DNA of 64,000 bases, from the NCBI GenBank assembly GCA_016713245.1, contig JADJPM010000004.1:1922001-1986000 (forward strand), written 5' to 3'. Source of the stretch: Verrucomicrobiaceae bacterium (GTDB lineage Bacteria; Verrucomicrobiota; Verrucomicrobiia; Verrucomicrobiales; Verrucomicrobiaceae). The notes below the pieces were generated by a model. That model worked only from the letters and a program-made list of their open reading frames with translations. It did no database searches and was not told the origin of the DNA. A program made the translations under genes and the position numbers. This document shows, in pieces, positions 1 through 9,376 of the stretch (its first letter is position 1; each line of letters begins with the position of its first letter).

Positions 1-2096
1 TAGATGCGGACTTCGTATTTGCCGGTTTCTTTGACGCTGAAAGCAAAGCGGGCGCTGGCGTTCTTGTCGCTGCCGTAGCTGTAGTATTCGCCGACGTAGG
101 GCTTCAAACCTTCGCCGTGAGCCCATTTGCCGTTCAACTCGGCTTCTTTGTCGTCGATGACGATGCCGTCGAGCTTCTTGGGGTCGATGCTGTCGGAGGA
201 GAGGGAAGTATCGGGGAGCTTTTTGGCATTGGCGGGAAGGTAGAGTGCGCCTTCGAGGGAGTCGCGACGCATCGCGCCGGGCTGGTTCATGAGGTCTTTG
301 AGGATGTCGAGATACTGCTCATAGACACCGCGAGGCGTGGTGTGGTGGCGGAGGCAGATCCAGGCGGCTTTGCCGACGACTTCGCCCATCATGCCGCAGG
401 TGCGCATGACGCGGGTGGAGCCAAGCGCTGCACGCTCGACACTGATGGTGCGTCCAGCCATAAAGAGGTTGCCGATGTCTTTGCTGTAAAAGCAGCGGTA
501 GGGCACGGGGTAGCCGTTTTTGCGGTCGGTGTGCTTGCCGAACTGGGCGCGGCTGATGAAGGGATTGTCCGGGAAGTTCTTCATGTATTCCTCTTTCGGG
601 TAGTGAAGGTCTTGGTCCCAGGTGGTGGGCACGCAGCCGTCGGGATGGATGATGCCTTTGACCATGTCGTCGCCGTTGAGGACCATGTCGCCGACGATGC
701 GGCGGCTTTCACGAGGTCCGCCGATGTAGGCGAGCCAGGTGAGGTCGTGCTGGGCGTATTGCTCGGCTTTGAGGGTCTTCAAAGCGGAGACGGCACCATA
801 AACGGCGCGGAAGTTGTGATCGCGGATGAGTTCGAGGTCGTTGATGGGGTGCTTGTCGAAGCCGCTCTCCCAGAACCACTCGCCGTGTACATAGTCCTCG
901 GGATTCGGCACCGGTGTGTAGCCGAGATCGTAACCGGCCTGGTTGGCGGCATTCTTTTTGCCCACGGGGGCCAGAGGACGCGGCTCGGGGAAGTCTTCGA
1001 GCTTCAAAGGCAGTGCCCAAGGCGTGGCGGGCCAGGTGACGGGCTTTTTGAGATTCTGCATGACCCACATGTTGCTCATGCCCATGCGGCCTTTTTCTTC
1101 CATCATGAACTCCGCGCCCGCGAGAGCTCCGACGCTGCCGTGGCCGGTGCAATCGACGAAGTACTTGCCGACGAAACGCGTCTCTTTGCCGCTCTTCGTG
1201 TCGAGGCCGGTGACGCTGCGGATGTTTTTGCCGTCTTTGCCCATCTCCACGCCATAGACGTGAGTGTTGAGGAAGAGGTCGAGGAACTTCTCCGCCTTCA
1301 CGACGTCTTCCTTGAGCTTGTCGTTGTATTCGGCTGGATCCGCGGCGGGGCTGTTGCTGGCGCGGTCGGCCATTTCTTCGATGATCTCGCCCAGATGCGG
1401 ATACAGGCCGCGACGCGTGCCGCCCATGGCCCAGACCTGAATCTCGCTGGAGCCATTGCCGCCGAGCACGGGTCGGTTTTGGATGAAGGCCACCTTCAGG
1501 CCCTGACGAGCACCAGAAACCGCGGCGCCCATACCGCTGTAGCCGCCACCGACGACGACGAGGTCGTATTCGCTGGTCTCAGGAGCCTTCTCCGGCAGTC
1601 CGAGCATCTTTTTGCGCATGCTGATGTCTGGCGTGAAACTGGCATCATCGCTCAAGACGATGGCGTCCACGCGGCCATCAAAGCCGGTGAGGTCTTTGAG
1701 CGTCAACTTGACCATGCCTTGACCAATCTTGACGGTTCCACCGCTCTCCCACTGCCAATCTTTGCCCGTGGCACCGAATTCGTGCTTCAGCGTCTCGCCA
1801 TTCACCGCGATCTGAAAACGTCCGGGTGCTCCCGGAGCATCCCAAGGGCCGACCCAGTTCTTCGTGCGGGCCCAGAGCGTGTATTCGCCTGCGGGCACTT
1901 CGAGTTCGGTTTCGGCGTCTTTGACTACTTTGCCCATGCCATGCGCCATGAGGTAGGGCGAGCCCATCACATCAATGAACTGCGTGTCGAGCACCCACCC
2001 GCCGGGATTCGAGAACGATTCGGCTTCGATCCATTTCGGAGCGGCGTGGAGCGAGGTGCAAAGGGCAAGGAGGGCGGCTGGTCGGGCGAATTTCAT
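1..2096 (-). CDS. Secreted FAD-dependent oxidoreductase with N-terminal golvesin/xanthan-lyase-like domain (partial)
   Basis: The frame runs off the left edge, so the C-terminus is missing; about 698 residues are visible. The start at 2096 gives a hydrophobic signal peptide of about 19 residues ending in HAA. Residues 20-150 form a beta-rich region like the xanthan-lyase/golvesin carbohydrate-binding domain. Near residue 178 a Rossmann FAD fold begins with EYDLVVVGGGYSG (GGGYSG at 183-188), as in the FAD-dependent oxidoreductase family common in Planctomycetes and Verrucomicrobia. The substrate is unknown; export and the sugar-binding-like domain suggest polysaccharide turnover (inference). 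It lies 70 bp downstream of ispH on the same strand. The long open frame on the opposite strand is a shadow. Confidence 0.85.
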   Translation of the reverse strand, partial: MKFARPAALLALCTSLHAAPKWIEAESFSNPGGWVLDTQFIDVMGSPYLMAHGMGKVVKDAETELEVPAGEYTLWARTKNWVGPWDAPGAPGRFQIAVNGETLKHEFGATGKDWQWESGGTVKIGQGMVKLTLKDLTGFDGRVDAIVLSDDASFTPDISMRKKMLGLPEKAPETSEYDLVVVGGGYSGMGAAVSGARQGLKVAFIQNRPVLGGNGSSEIQVWAMGGTRRGLYPHLGEIIEEMADRASNSPAADPAEYNDKLKEDVVKAEKFLDLFLNTHVYGVEMGKDGKNIRSVTGLDTKSGKETRFVGKYFVDCTGHGSVGALAGAEFMMEEKGRMGMSNMWVMQNLKKPVTWPATPWALPLKLEDFPEPRPLAPVGKKNAANQAGYDLGYTPVPNPEDYVHGEWFWESGFDKHPINDLELIRDHNFRAVYGAVSALKTLKAEQYAQHDLTWLAYIGGPRESRRIVGDMVLNGDDMVKGIIHPDGCVPTTWDQDLHYPKEEYMKNFPDNPFISRAQFGKHTDRKNGYPVPYRCFYSKDIGNLFMAGRTISVERAALGSTRVMRTCGMMGEVVGKAAWICLRHHTTPRGVYEQYLDILKDLMNQPGAMRRDSLEGALYLPANAKKLPDTSLSSDSIDPKKLDGIVIDDKEAELNGKWAHGEGLKPYVGEYYSYGSDKNASARFAFSVKETGKYEVRI

Positions 2097-2166
2097 GCGA
2101 AGGGCCGTTTTAAACGACAACCCGCCCCGAATGCAATCATTGCTTGGCCGTTACGGTAACTCTTCC

Positions 2167-3405
2167 TCAAGCCAGCGCCGCTCGAATCTCGGCCTCGTCG
2201 ATGCCGCGAAGCTGGAAAACCCGCAGGACGGTGTCTTCGATGAGGTTGTTTGGGCAGGAAGCTCCGGCGGTGATGCCGACGGTGATGGGGCCGGTCCCGG
2301 CGAGCTTGGTTGAGTAGCTTTCCTTTTCGGCTTTGAGGTGCAGATCGAAATGCACGATCTCCTCCAACGACTTGAGGCAATCCGCCGTGCGGATGAAGAA
2401 GGTGGGGAGTTGCTGCTCGCCGATTTCGACAAGGTGCGTGGTGTTGGAGCTGTTGTAGCCACCGACGACGAGGAGCACATCGAGCGGATGCTTCAGTAGG
2501 CCGAAGAGCGAGTCCTGTCGCTCCTGAGTGGCGCCGCAGATGGTGTCAAAGACCTGGAAGTTCTGCTTTTCGGCGTCGGGGCCGTCGCGATCCACGATGG
2601 CCTGTTTCAAGCGGCGCTGAATCTCTTCCGTTTCCGATTTGAGCATCGTCGTCTGGTTGGCCACGCCGACGCGGATGAGGTGAAGATCCGGATCAAAGCC
2701 GTCGGAGTGCGATTCAGCGGGGAAGCGCTTCAGGAAAGCTCCTTTGTCACCGCCGTGGCGGATGTAGTCGCAGACGTAATCGACATCTGCGAGGGTCAGG
2801 ATCACGAGGAAGTGGCCGCTGCCATCATCGCCGACGGCGCGGGAGGAGGTGGCGCGAGTCTCCTCATGCTCAGCCTTGCCATGAATGATGGAGGTGAAGC
2901 TCGTCTTGGCATACTGGCGCACGCGTTTCCACACGCTCATCACGTCGCCGCAGGTGGTATCGACGATCATGCAGCCGCGGCTGGAGATGAGCTTCATCAA
3001 ATTGGTCTCCGCGCCGAACGCGGGCACGATGACGACGTCCTCGGCGGTGAGCTTCGCGACCTCTTCTTCATGGTGGCCGACGGGGATGCTCACGATGCCC
3101 ATCTCCGTGAGCTGACGGTTCACCTCCTGGTTGTGAATGATTTCACCGAGGAGGAAGACTCGCTTATCGGCAAAGACCTTCCGCGCCGCGTAAGCGAGGT
3201 CGATGGCACGCTCGACGCCGTAGCAGAAGCCGAAGTCACGGGCGAGGCGGATAGTGGTGTTTCCCACGGTGATCTCGGAGCCACGGGCACGGATGCGCTC
3301 GACGATCTGGCTGCGGTAGTGCGTCTCCACCTGGGCCTGCACACGCTCCATGACCTCCGGGGTGCGGACGTTGACACGGCGGGCTGGGGCAGCAGGAGCG
3401 GACAT
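2167..3405 (-). CDS. ispH: 4-hydroxy-3-methylbut-2-enyl diphosphate reductase
   Basis: Last enzyme of the MEP isoprenoid pathway: a cytosolic [4Fe-4S] enzyme making IPP and DMAPP from HMBPP. The 412-residue product is of the long cyanobacterial/plant type. Cluster cysteines are recognisable in DFGFCYGVERA, in VDTTCGDV and in the C-terminal GASCPNNLIED; LGEIIHNQEV is a family motif. I place the start at 3405 (MSAPAAP) because more upstream in-frame starts lie inside or beyond the terminator hairpin at 3421-3455 that ends the preceding gene. No clear Shine-Dalgarno sequence precedes it. A second gene of the same pathway, dxr, is at 49.9 kb in this window. Confidence 0.95.
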   Translation of the reverse strand: MSAPAAPARRVNVRTPEVMERVQAQVETHYRSQIVERIRARGSEITVGNTTIRLARDFGFCYGVERAIDLAYAARKVFADKRVFLLGEIIHNQEVNRQLTEMGIVSIPVGHHEEEVAKLTAEDVVIVPAFGAETNLMKLISSRGCMIVDTTCGDVMSVWKRVRQYAKTSFTSIIHGKAEHEETRATSSRAVGDDGSGHFLVILTLADVDYVCDYIRHGGDKGAFLKRFPAESHSDGFDPDLHLIRVGVANQTTMLKSETEEIQRRLKQAIVDRDGPDAEKQNFQVFDTICGATQERQDSLFGLLKHPLDVLLVVGGYNSSNTTHLVEIGEQQLPTFFIRTADCLKSLEEIVHFDLHLKAEKESYSTKLAGTGPITVGITAGASCPNNLIEDTVLRVFQLRGIDEAEIRAALA

Positions 3406-3420
3406 GGAAGGGAAAGGGCT

Positions 3421-3460
3421 AAAAAAAGACAGGGCGGCCATGTGATGGCCGCCCTGGGAG
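3421..3460 (-). terminator. Rho-independent terminator after the L,D-transpeptidase gene
   Basis: Perfect 11-bp stem AGGGCGGCCAT (3431-3441) and ATGGCCGCCCT (3445-3455) around a 3-base loop, followed on the minus strand by a run of seven T residues (3427-3421). It lies between the stop at 3473 and the ispH start at 3405, so it ends the upstream unit and argues that ispH has its own promoter or depends on read-through. Confidence 0.88.
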
Positions 3461-3472
3461 GTAAGTTGGCGA

Positions 3473-4078
3473 TTAGTAGTTGTAAAGCTTGCCGCGAGCC
3501 GCGTCTTCAAAGACCTTCGGGCTCAGCATGTAGCTGTCAGGAGGGTCGGGCAGGGTGCTGTCGTCAAGGACGGGCAGCGATTTGCCGATGGTGGCGTCCT
3601 CAGGATGGGAGGTGGCGATGATCAGCGGGGTGCCGGTGCGGACCATGCCGAAGATCTTCTTCGCGGAAGCGATCGGGAGGCGCACGCAGCCGTGGGTGCA
3701 GGGATAAGGCTTCACAAAGCCCCAGTGCATGCCGTAGGCGCTCTTGAATTCCATCCAGAAGGTCATCGGGTAACCAGCGCCGGGGCTGCTGACGCGGCGG
3801 CGGTTGGCCGTCTTGCTGTAGATGGTGAAGGTGCCGTGCGGCGTGGGGCTGCTGGCGGTGCCGACGGAGCAGGGCGTGGCGAGGAGGACCTCATTGCCTT
3901 CCATGACGTACACCCGCTGGGCGCTGGTGCTCAGCTTCACCTTCACGGCGGCGGGGTTTTTGACGGCCTTGGCGGGCGGGTCAAACGAGGTGGAGTAGTT
4001 GCCTTTTTTGACGGCGGCGCAGCTCGAAAGGGCGGCCGCAGCGGCGATGAGGAGGAGGGAGCGGAGGGTATGCTTCAT
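3473..4078 (-). CDS. L,D-transpeptidase (YkuD) lipoprotein
   Basis: Periplasmic cell-wall enzyme that makes 3-3 peptidoglycan cross-links or anchors proteins to peptidoglycan. The 201-residue product has a lipoprotein signal peptide with lipobox LSSC near residues 17-20. The YkuD catalytic motif THGCVRLP is intact, with the upstream GMHWGF segment typical of the family. Residues 47-160 form the catalytic domain; the C-terminus is short and uncharacterised. It is 56 bp downstream of the DUF1501 gene and followed by a strong terminator. Confidence 0.9.
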   Translation of the reverse strand: MKHTLRSLLLIAAAAALSSCAAVKKGNYSTSFDPPAKAVKNPAAVKVKLSTSAQRVYVMEGNEVLLATPCSVGTASSPTPHGTFTIYSKTANRRRVSSPGAGYPMTFWMEFKSAYGMHWGFVKPYPCTHGCVRLPIASAKKIFGMVRTGTPLIIATSHPEDATIGKSLPVLDDSTLPDPPDSYMLSPKVFEDAARGKLYNY

Positions 4079-4134
4079 AGCGGCGTGGAGATACCGGCTC
4101 GCTGAGAAAGTTCAAGGCGCAAAACAACCGCTGC

Positions 4135-5610
4135 TCACGCGATCCACGGCTTGATGACCTTGCCGGCCACATCGGTGAGCCGGAAATCGCGGCCCTGGAA
4201 GCGGTGCGTGAGGCGCAGATGATCGAAACCAAACTGGTGCAGCATCGTGGCATGGAAGTCGTGCAGATCGACGGCATCACGCGTGATGCTCCAGCCGATT
4301 TCATCGGTCTCGCCATAGATTTGACCGCCTTTGAGGCCGCCACCGGCGGCGAGCATGGTGAAGGCAAAGGGATGGTGGTCGCGGCCGGTGGCGTTCGGAT
4401 TGCCACCGCGATTCTCTCCGAGCGGCGTGCGGCCGAATTCGCTGCCCCAGACGATCATGGTATCATCGAGCATGCCACGTTGTTTGAGATCCTTGATCAA
4501 AGCCGCGATGGGCTGATCGGCCATGCCGGCATTGTAGCTGAGTTCGTCATTCAGATTGCTGTGATGGTCCCAGCTGGCGTGCATGATGCTCACAAAGCGC
4601 ACGCCACGTTCGACGAGGCGGCGGGCGAGCAGGCAGTTCGTGGCAAAGGATTTGTATTGGCCGGGGCCGCCGCCGCGGGTGGCTTTGATGTTCGGATCAG
4701 GCCGATCCACGCCATACATTTCGAGCGTTTTGGCGTCCTCGCCTTTGAGGTCGATCAATTCCGGCGCGGAGGACTGCATGCGAAAGGCCAGTTCATACGC
4801 GGCGATGCGGCTGGCAATCTCCGGATCGCGGATTTGATCGTAGCGGCTCTGATTGAGCTCCATCAGCGTATCGAGCCCCTTGCGCTGAAGGTTCATCGGG
4901 ATGCCTGGCGGATTTTTGAGGTTCAAAACCGGCTCGCCCTGATTGCGGAACAAAACGCCCGCATAGGTGCTGGGCAGGAAACCGCTTTGCCAGAGCGAGG
5001 CACCTCCACTGGTGCCGCGTCCGCTGTTCAGCACGACGTAGCCAGGCAGATTCCGAGACATGCTGCCGAGGCCGTAATTGAGCCACGAACCAATGGTCGG
5101 TAGTCCAAACTGCGCTCGGCCACAATGCAGCACGAGCTGGCCGGGGTGGTGATTGAATTGATCTGTGTGCAGGCTGCGCACCATGAGCCAGTCATCGGCC
5201 TGCTTCGCCATGTGGGGCAGCAGATCGCTGAAATCCATGCCGCACTGACCGTGCTTGGCGAACTTCCGCGGGCTGCCCATGAGCTTCGCCGTCTCTTTGC
5301 GGATGAAGGCAAAGCGCACATTCTTCGTCATGCTGTCCGGCAGCGGCTGGCCGTTGAGTTCGTTGAGCTTCGGCTTCGGGTCGAAGAGATCCATCTGGCT
5401 CGGACCACCCTCAAAGAAGATGAAGATGCAGTTCTTCGCCTTCGCCGGGAAATGCGCCGGCTTGGGCAGCAGCGGATCAGCCACGGTGTCGGCACTGAGA
5501 ATGCCTTCCTGCGTGAGCAACGAACCGAGAGCCAAGGCCCCCAGCCCGCTGGCGCTCGTATTAAAGAACTCGCGGCGTGTCTGCTGAATCTGGTGCTCGA
5601 CTGGATGCAT
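4135..5610 (-). CDS. DUF1501 family exported protein (sulfatase-like fold)
   Basis: The 491-residue product begins MHPVEHQIQQTRREFF and has a twin-arginine-type signal (TRREFF followed by a hydrophobic stretch), typical of DUF1501 proteins that are very abundant in Planctomycetes and Verrucomicrobia. Family motifs visible are FEGGPSQMDLFDPKP near the N-terminus, IMHASWDHHSN, IVWGSEFGRTP and GRDHHPFAF. The fold resembles alkaline phosphatase/sulfatase, but the reaction is not established. The start at 5610 (ATG) is preferred over an in-frame TTG nine bases upstream. These genes usually pair with DUF1549/DUF1553 genes; here the neighbour is pepF, 16 bp upstream, and the only DUF1549/1553 gene is at 59-61 kb. 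Confidence 0.92.
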   Translation of the reverse strand: MHPVEHQIQQTRREFFNTSASGLGALALGSLLTQEGILSADTVADPLLPKPAHFPAKAKNCIFIFFEGGPSQMDLFDPKPKLNELNGQPLPDSMTKNVRFAFIRKETAKLMGSPRKFAKHGQCGMDFSDLLPHMAKQADDWLMVRSLHTDQFNHHPGQLVLHCGRAQFGLPTIGSWLNYGLGSMSRNLPGYVVLNSGRGTSGGASLWQSGFLPSTYAGVLFRNQGEPVLNLKNPPGIPMNLQRKGLDTLMELNQSRYDQIRDPEIASRIAAYELAFRMQSSAPELIDLKGEDAKTLEMYGVDRPDPNIKATRGGGPGQYKSFATNCLLARRLVERGVRFVSIMHASWDHHSNLNDELSYNAGMADQPIAALIKDLKQRGMLDDTMIVWGSEFGRTPLGENRGGNPNATGRDHHPFAFTMLAAGGGLKGGQIYGETDEIGWSITRDAVDLHDFHATMLHQFGFDHLRLTHRFQGRDFRLTDVAGKVIKPWIA

Positions 5611-5626
5611 GCCTTTCAAACGCCAA

Positions 5627-7423
5627 TCAAGGCTGGGGACTTGCGATGCCTTCGTAGGCCGCGAGCGAAGGCTCCATGGCTTTGAGGGCCGTGGCCCAGA
5701 ATTCGGGGTTGGTCAGGTCTTCGCCGAGGGTTTGCTTCACGACCTCTTCGCAGGTGGCGCGGCCGGTCATGGAAAGGAAGGCCTCGTAGTGGGGGAGGAA
5801 GGATGCGCCTTCGACTTTGAAGCGGGCGAAGAGCGCCTGACTGAGCAGGTAACCGAAGACGTAGGGGAAGTTGTAGAAGCTGATGCCGCTGATGAAGAAG
5901 TGCATCTTGTAGCCCCAGAACATGGGGTCGGTGCCGTCCGGGAGCAGCGTGTCGCCATACATCTGGCGCTGCGCCTCGCTCATGAGCTCGCTGAGGCGGC
6001 TCACACTCACTTCGCCCGCGGCTCGCTCGGTGTAAAAGGCCTTCTCGAACTCGTAGCGCATCGGGATGTTGATCAGGTAGGCGTGCGCCCGCAGCATCTC
6101 TTGATCGAGCAGGTAGGCCTTGGTGGCCTCGGTGAGACCAGGATCATTCATGAGGCCGTTGAGCAGGATCATCTCGCCGAAATTGGAAGCCGTCTCGGCC
6201 AGCGTCATCGGGTAGCTGGATGCAAAGGACCGCGCAGGCCGCAGCACGCACGAATGCCAGGCATGACCGACCTCATGAGCCAGCGTCACCATGTCGTGAA
6301 CCGTTTGGTGGAAGGTCATGTAAACCCGTTCCTCGTGCTTGAACTGCGATCCGGTGCAGAAAGCGCCCGGACGTTTGCCCGCACGCGGCTGCGCCTCGAT
6401 CCAGCGATTCGCCAGCATCTCGCGGAAGTAGGCTCCGAGTCGCGGATAAGCGGCGCTGAAGGCCTGATCGACCGTTTTGCAGGCCTCGTCCCAATCGAGC
6501 GGCTTTTCCTCCGGCGCGGCGATTTGCGGCGCTTCGAGGTCAAAGTAGTGCAAGGCGGTCGTGCCTTGCAGTTTCGCCGCTTTGCGCAAAGCACGACGCG
6601 GCAGTTCGATGTGCGTGTGAATGGCCTCCAGCATCGCATCGAGCGATTTCCGACTCATCGCGCCATCAAACAGCGGCGTGTCGAGGAAGTGCGGGATGCT
6701 CCGGCGACCGTAAAGACTGTGCCGCGTGCCTGCGATGCCATTCAGCGCCGCCGCGAGCGTCACCGAGTGATCGTTCCATGGCTTCTGCCCGTCGTGAAAC
6801 GCCGCCTCGCGCAGCTTGCGGTCCGGCTCGGACATCAAAGCGCGGCGTCGCGACATCGGCACGACTTCCTTGTGCCCGTCCGGGAAGGTCATCTGGAATT
6901 CCATCTTGCCCGTCAGCGTGTCGTAAAGCCGTCCCCAGGCATGCAGGCCGTTCACATTCAGATCGGCGGCCAGCGATTCCATCTCCGCGCTCATCTGATG
7001 CTGTCCCTCGTAACGCAGACGCCTCACCGCATGCTCCGCATCCTTCAAAGAGGCATCCGCCAGCATCGTCGCAAACGCCTCATCACTCGGCGCCGCCAGC
7101 GTGGACCGCAGCGAGGCCATCAACTTCGTGCTCTCGGCCTCCAGCTTGGAGATCCAGGCCTCGTCTGCCTTCACCGCCTCATCGTTCGCATCATCCGCCG
7201 AAAGGCATCCCAGATAGGCCGAGAGGTGCCCGAGCCGGTCACTGAGCGCCTCGATGTCATTGATCGTTTTCGCGATCACGGCCGTGTCGGAGGTCAGCGC
7301 CGCCGTGCGGGCTTTCATTGCCTCGATGTCGCGGACGAGCGCGGCTTTGAAGTCAACGTAGTCAGGCTTTCCAAAGCCGGAAAACCAGGATTCGAGCGAC
7401 CAGCGGTCAGGAGAGGTGGGCAT
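5627..7423 (-). CDS. pepF: M3 family oligoendopeptidase F
   Basis: Zinc metallopeptidase that degrades oligopeptides in the cytoplasm; about 598 residues, the usual family length. The zinc site HEVGHAWH lies in LAHEVGHAWHSCVLRP, with the conserved downstream glutamate in ETASNFGEMIL. The start at 7423 (MPTSPDRWS) is chosen because the upstream in-frame extension runs through a palindromic intergenic element and lacks homology-like character. It lies 16 bp upstream of the DUF1501 gene and may share its transcript. The 673-aa open frame on the opposite strand is a shadow. Confidence 0.92.
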   Translation of the reverse strand: MPTSPDRWSLESWFSGFGKPDYVDFKAALVRDIEAMKARTAALTSDTAVIAKTINDIEALSDRLGHLSAYLGCLSADDANDEAVKADEAWISKLEAESTKLMASLRSTLAAPSDEAFATMLADASLKDAEHAVRRLRYEGQHQMSAEMESLAADLNVNGLHAWGRLYDTLTGKMEFQMTFPDGHKEVVPMSRRRALMSEPDRKLREAAFHDGQKPWNDHSVTLAAALNGIAGTRHSLYGRRSIPHFLDTPLFDGAMSRKSLDAMLEAIHTHIELPRRALRKAAKLQGTTALHYFDLEAPQIAAPEEKPLDWDEACKTVDQAFSAAYPRLGAYFREMLANRWIEAQPRAGKRPGAFCTGSQFKHEERVYMTFHQTVHDMVTLAHEVGHAWHSCVLRPARSFASSYPMTLAETASNFGEMILLNGLMNDPGLTEATKAYLLDQEMLRAHAYLINIPMRYEFEKAFYTERAAGEVSVSRLSELMSEAQRQMYGDTLLPDGTDPMFWGYKMHFFISGISFYNFPYVFGYLLSQALFARFKVEGASFLPHYEAFLSMTGRATCEEVVKQTLGEDLTNPEFWATALKAMEPSLAAYEGIASPQP

Positions 7424-7457
7424 ACGCCTCTTGTTACGAGGAAGCAGGCAACGCGCA

Positions 7458-7591
7458 AGCAAAGTAGCCATCTTGCTCCGCAAGATGAGCTGAGGGCTGG
7501 CGCAGACACAAGGCGGCAGCAAAGCTCGGTGCCGGCAGATGGTGGCGTGAGCGGCCCGCTCCTCTCGACGGAGCGAGAGGGCTACTTTGCT
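7458..7591. repeat. Palindromic intergenic element with nested hairpins
   Basis: Perfect 12-bp inverted repeat AGCAAAGTAGCC (7458-7469) and GGCTACTTTGCT (7580-7591) enclosing two smaller hairpins: CTTG-CTCCG-CAAG near 7471-7483 and CCTCTCG-N6-CGAGAGG at 7561-7580. It fills the 173-bp gap between the KDG kinase and pepF genes, which share a strand. It looks like a REP/MITE-type repeat or a structured terminator; only one copy is in this window. Confidence 0.6.
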
Positions 7592-7596
7592 TCGCC

Positions 7597-8628
7597 CTAC
7601 CGGCTCACGCGTCCGCCGCCATCGCCGTGAATTAGGGCTTCGATCTCGGCGCGGGTGCTGTAGTTGTAGTCACCTTCGATGGAATGAGCGAGGCAGCCAG
7701 CGGCGGTGGCGAAGGAAATCGTCGTGGGAGGATTGGAGTGCTGGAGAAATGAGAAGACGAGACCGGCAGTGAACGCATCGCCCGCGCCGAGGCGGTCGAT
7801 GACCTGGGTGATGGTGTAGGTCGGGGCGGTGTGGAGCGTGTCGGTGGCTGCCTCGTAAAGAGCGCCGCTGAAACATTGCGCGGTGGAGGTGCTGCCATCG
7901 CGCAGCGTGAAGGCGGCGTGGGTGAGGTGGGGAAACTCGGTGGTGATTTGTTTCGCGAGAGTCTTCAAATCGCCGCTGAACTCGATGCCGAGCATCGCGG
8001 TGGCATCGCTGATGCCGCCGACGAAGAGGGTCACATGACGCAGCAACTCTCGCATCGTGCGGGTGGCGAGTTCGCGGGCCGCGAGCGGCGGCTCCCAGCG
8101 CCAGAGCTTGGTGCGGTAGTTCATGTCGCATACGACCTTGATCCCGCGCTTTTGAGCTTCCTGAACGGCCGCCATGGCCACCTCGCTGGCAGTGCGCGAG
8201 ATCGCGGGTGTGATGCCGGAGATCACGAACCATTCACAGCCATCAAAGATAGCCTGCCAGTCATAGGCAGAAGCTGGCGTGATGGCGACGGACGAGGCCT
8301 CGCGGTCGTAGATGACATGGCCGCCGCGTTGATTGGCACCGTGTTCGAGGAAGTAGATGCCGAGACGGCCTTCCGGCGTGCGCAGGATGTGTTGGGTCTC
8401 AACGCCGAGGCTGCGTAGATCGGCCACGCAGGCATCGGCGAGGGCGTTTTCGGGCAAAGCGGTCACGAAGGCCGCATCAATGCCGAGATAGGCCAGTGAA
8501 GCCGCGATGGAGGCCTCCGCACCTGCAAAGGTCGCCTGCATGGTGCCGGGCATCGCCTGCTGAAAACGGGCAAAACCCGGCGTGGCGAGACGCAGCATGA
8601 TTTCGCCGAAAGTCACCACGCGGCTCAT
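7597..8628 (-). CDS. kdgK: 2-dehydro-3-deoxygluconokinase (PfkB family sugar kinase)
   Basis: Phosphorylates 2-keto-3-deoxygluconate to KDPG in the cytoplasm, the step before KDPG aldolase in Entner-Doudoroff-type sugar-acid use. The 343-residue product starts VVTFGEIMLRLATPG, typical of KDG kinases, and has the PfkB signature DRLGAGDAFTAGL with the catalytic Asp, plus N-terminal GAEASIAASLAYLG. Its ATG overlaps the eda stop codon by four bases (ATGA), so the two are translationally coupled. The adjacent aldolase is the main reason to prefer KDG kinase over another PfkB sugar kinase. Confidence 0.88.
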   Translation of the reverse strand: MSRVVTFGEIMLRLATPGFARFQQAMPGTMQATFAGAEASIAASLAYLGIDAAFVTALPENALADACVADLRSLGVETQHILRTPEGRLGIYFLEHGANQRGGHVIYDREASSVAITPASAYDWQAIFDGCEWFVISGITPAISRTASEVAMAAVQEAQKRGIKVVCDMNYRTKLWRWEPPLAARELATRTMRELLRHVTLFVGGISDATAMLGIEFSGDLKTLAKQITTEFPHLTHAAFTLRDGSTSTAQCFSGALYEAATDTLHTAPTYTITQVIDRLGAGDAFTAGLVFSFLQHSNPPTTISFATAAGCLAHSIEGDYNYSTRAEIEALIHGDGGGRVSR

Positions 8629-9284
8629 GGACGAACAGTTTGGATGATGCCGGTGATTTCAGCCGCCAGCGCCGTGATGGTCTGCCAGTCGCCTTTCGCG
8701 ATGAGATCCTTCGGCGCGAGCCAGGAACCGCCGAGAGCGAGCACGGAGGACTCCTTCAAATAGGTGGCGGCATTCGCGGCATTCACGCCGCCGAGCGGGA
8801 TGAACTGCACGCCGAGGTGCATGAAGGGCGCAGCGATGGTTTTCAGATACGGCAGGCCACCGCAGGGCTCACAGGGGAAAAACTTCAGGACGCGGCAATC
8901 GGCTTCAAGAGCCATCTCAATGTCCGTCGGCGTGCAAACACCGGGTGCGAAGGGCAGGCCGATGTTTCGAGCCTCGGCCACGACACGGGGATTCATGCCC
9001 GGAGCCACGCCAAAGCTCGCCCCGGCCTCCTTCGCATCATTTGCCTGGCCCGGCGTGAGGATGGTGCCCACGCCCACCGTCATCTCCGGCACCTCGGCAC
9101 GAATGCGTCGCACGCAATCGAGGGCGGCCTCCGTGCGCAGGGTAAGCTCAATGCCATTCACACCACCGGCGAGCAGTGCTTGCGCCAGCGGCACCGCGTC
9201 CTCGACACGATCAATCATGAGCACGGCGATGACGCCGGTGCGGTGGAGTTTGTCACGAAGCGGAGCAGGGAAGGCGCTGGTCAT
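8625..9284 (-). CDS. eda: KDPG aldolase (2-dehydro-3-deoxyphosphogluconate aldolase)
   Basis: Cleaves KDPG to pyruvate and glyceraldehyde-3-phosphate. The product has 219 residues, a normal class I KDPG/KHG aldolase length. The Schiff-base lysine lies in VLKFFPCEPCGG (normally KFFPAE), the catalytic glutamate in GIELTLRTEAA, and the phosphate-binding region in FIPLGGVNAAN. The start at 9284 (MTSAFPAP) is preferred over an upstream in-frame start that would extend into the divergent gene's promoter region. It is the first gene of an operon with kdgK and is transcribed away from the dehydrogenase gene at 9377. Confidence 0.93.
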   Translation of the reverse strand: MTSAFPAPLRDKLHRTGVIAVLMIDRVEDAVPLAQALLAGGVNGIELTLRTEAALDCVRRIRAEVPEMTVGVGTILTPGQANDAKEAGASFGVAPGMNPRVVAEARNIGLPFAPGVCTPTDIEMALEADCRVLKFFPCEPCGGLPYLKTIAAPFMHLGVQFIPLGGVNAANAATYLKESSVLALGGSWLAPKDLIAKGDWQTITALAAEITGIIQTVRP

Positions 9285-9376
9285 GGCCGCGAAGCAGGAC
9301 GGGAGGGACGCGATTGCAACCTTCAATACAACTCGCGCTGAAACCTTCGCGTCTCTGCGGCAGTATCCTGAGCATC

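Noticed and set aside
117..2159. Long plus-strand open frame (680 aa) opposite the FAD oxidoreductase
   Set aside because: Product is low-complexity (many Ala, Val, His, Gly) with no domain; the minus strand encodes a clear FAD-binding protein. High G+C leaves antisense frames open.
5609..7630. Plus-strand open frame (673 aa) opposite pepF
   Set aside because: Antisense of an intact M3 peptidase; no recognisable motif.
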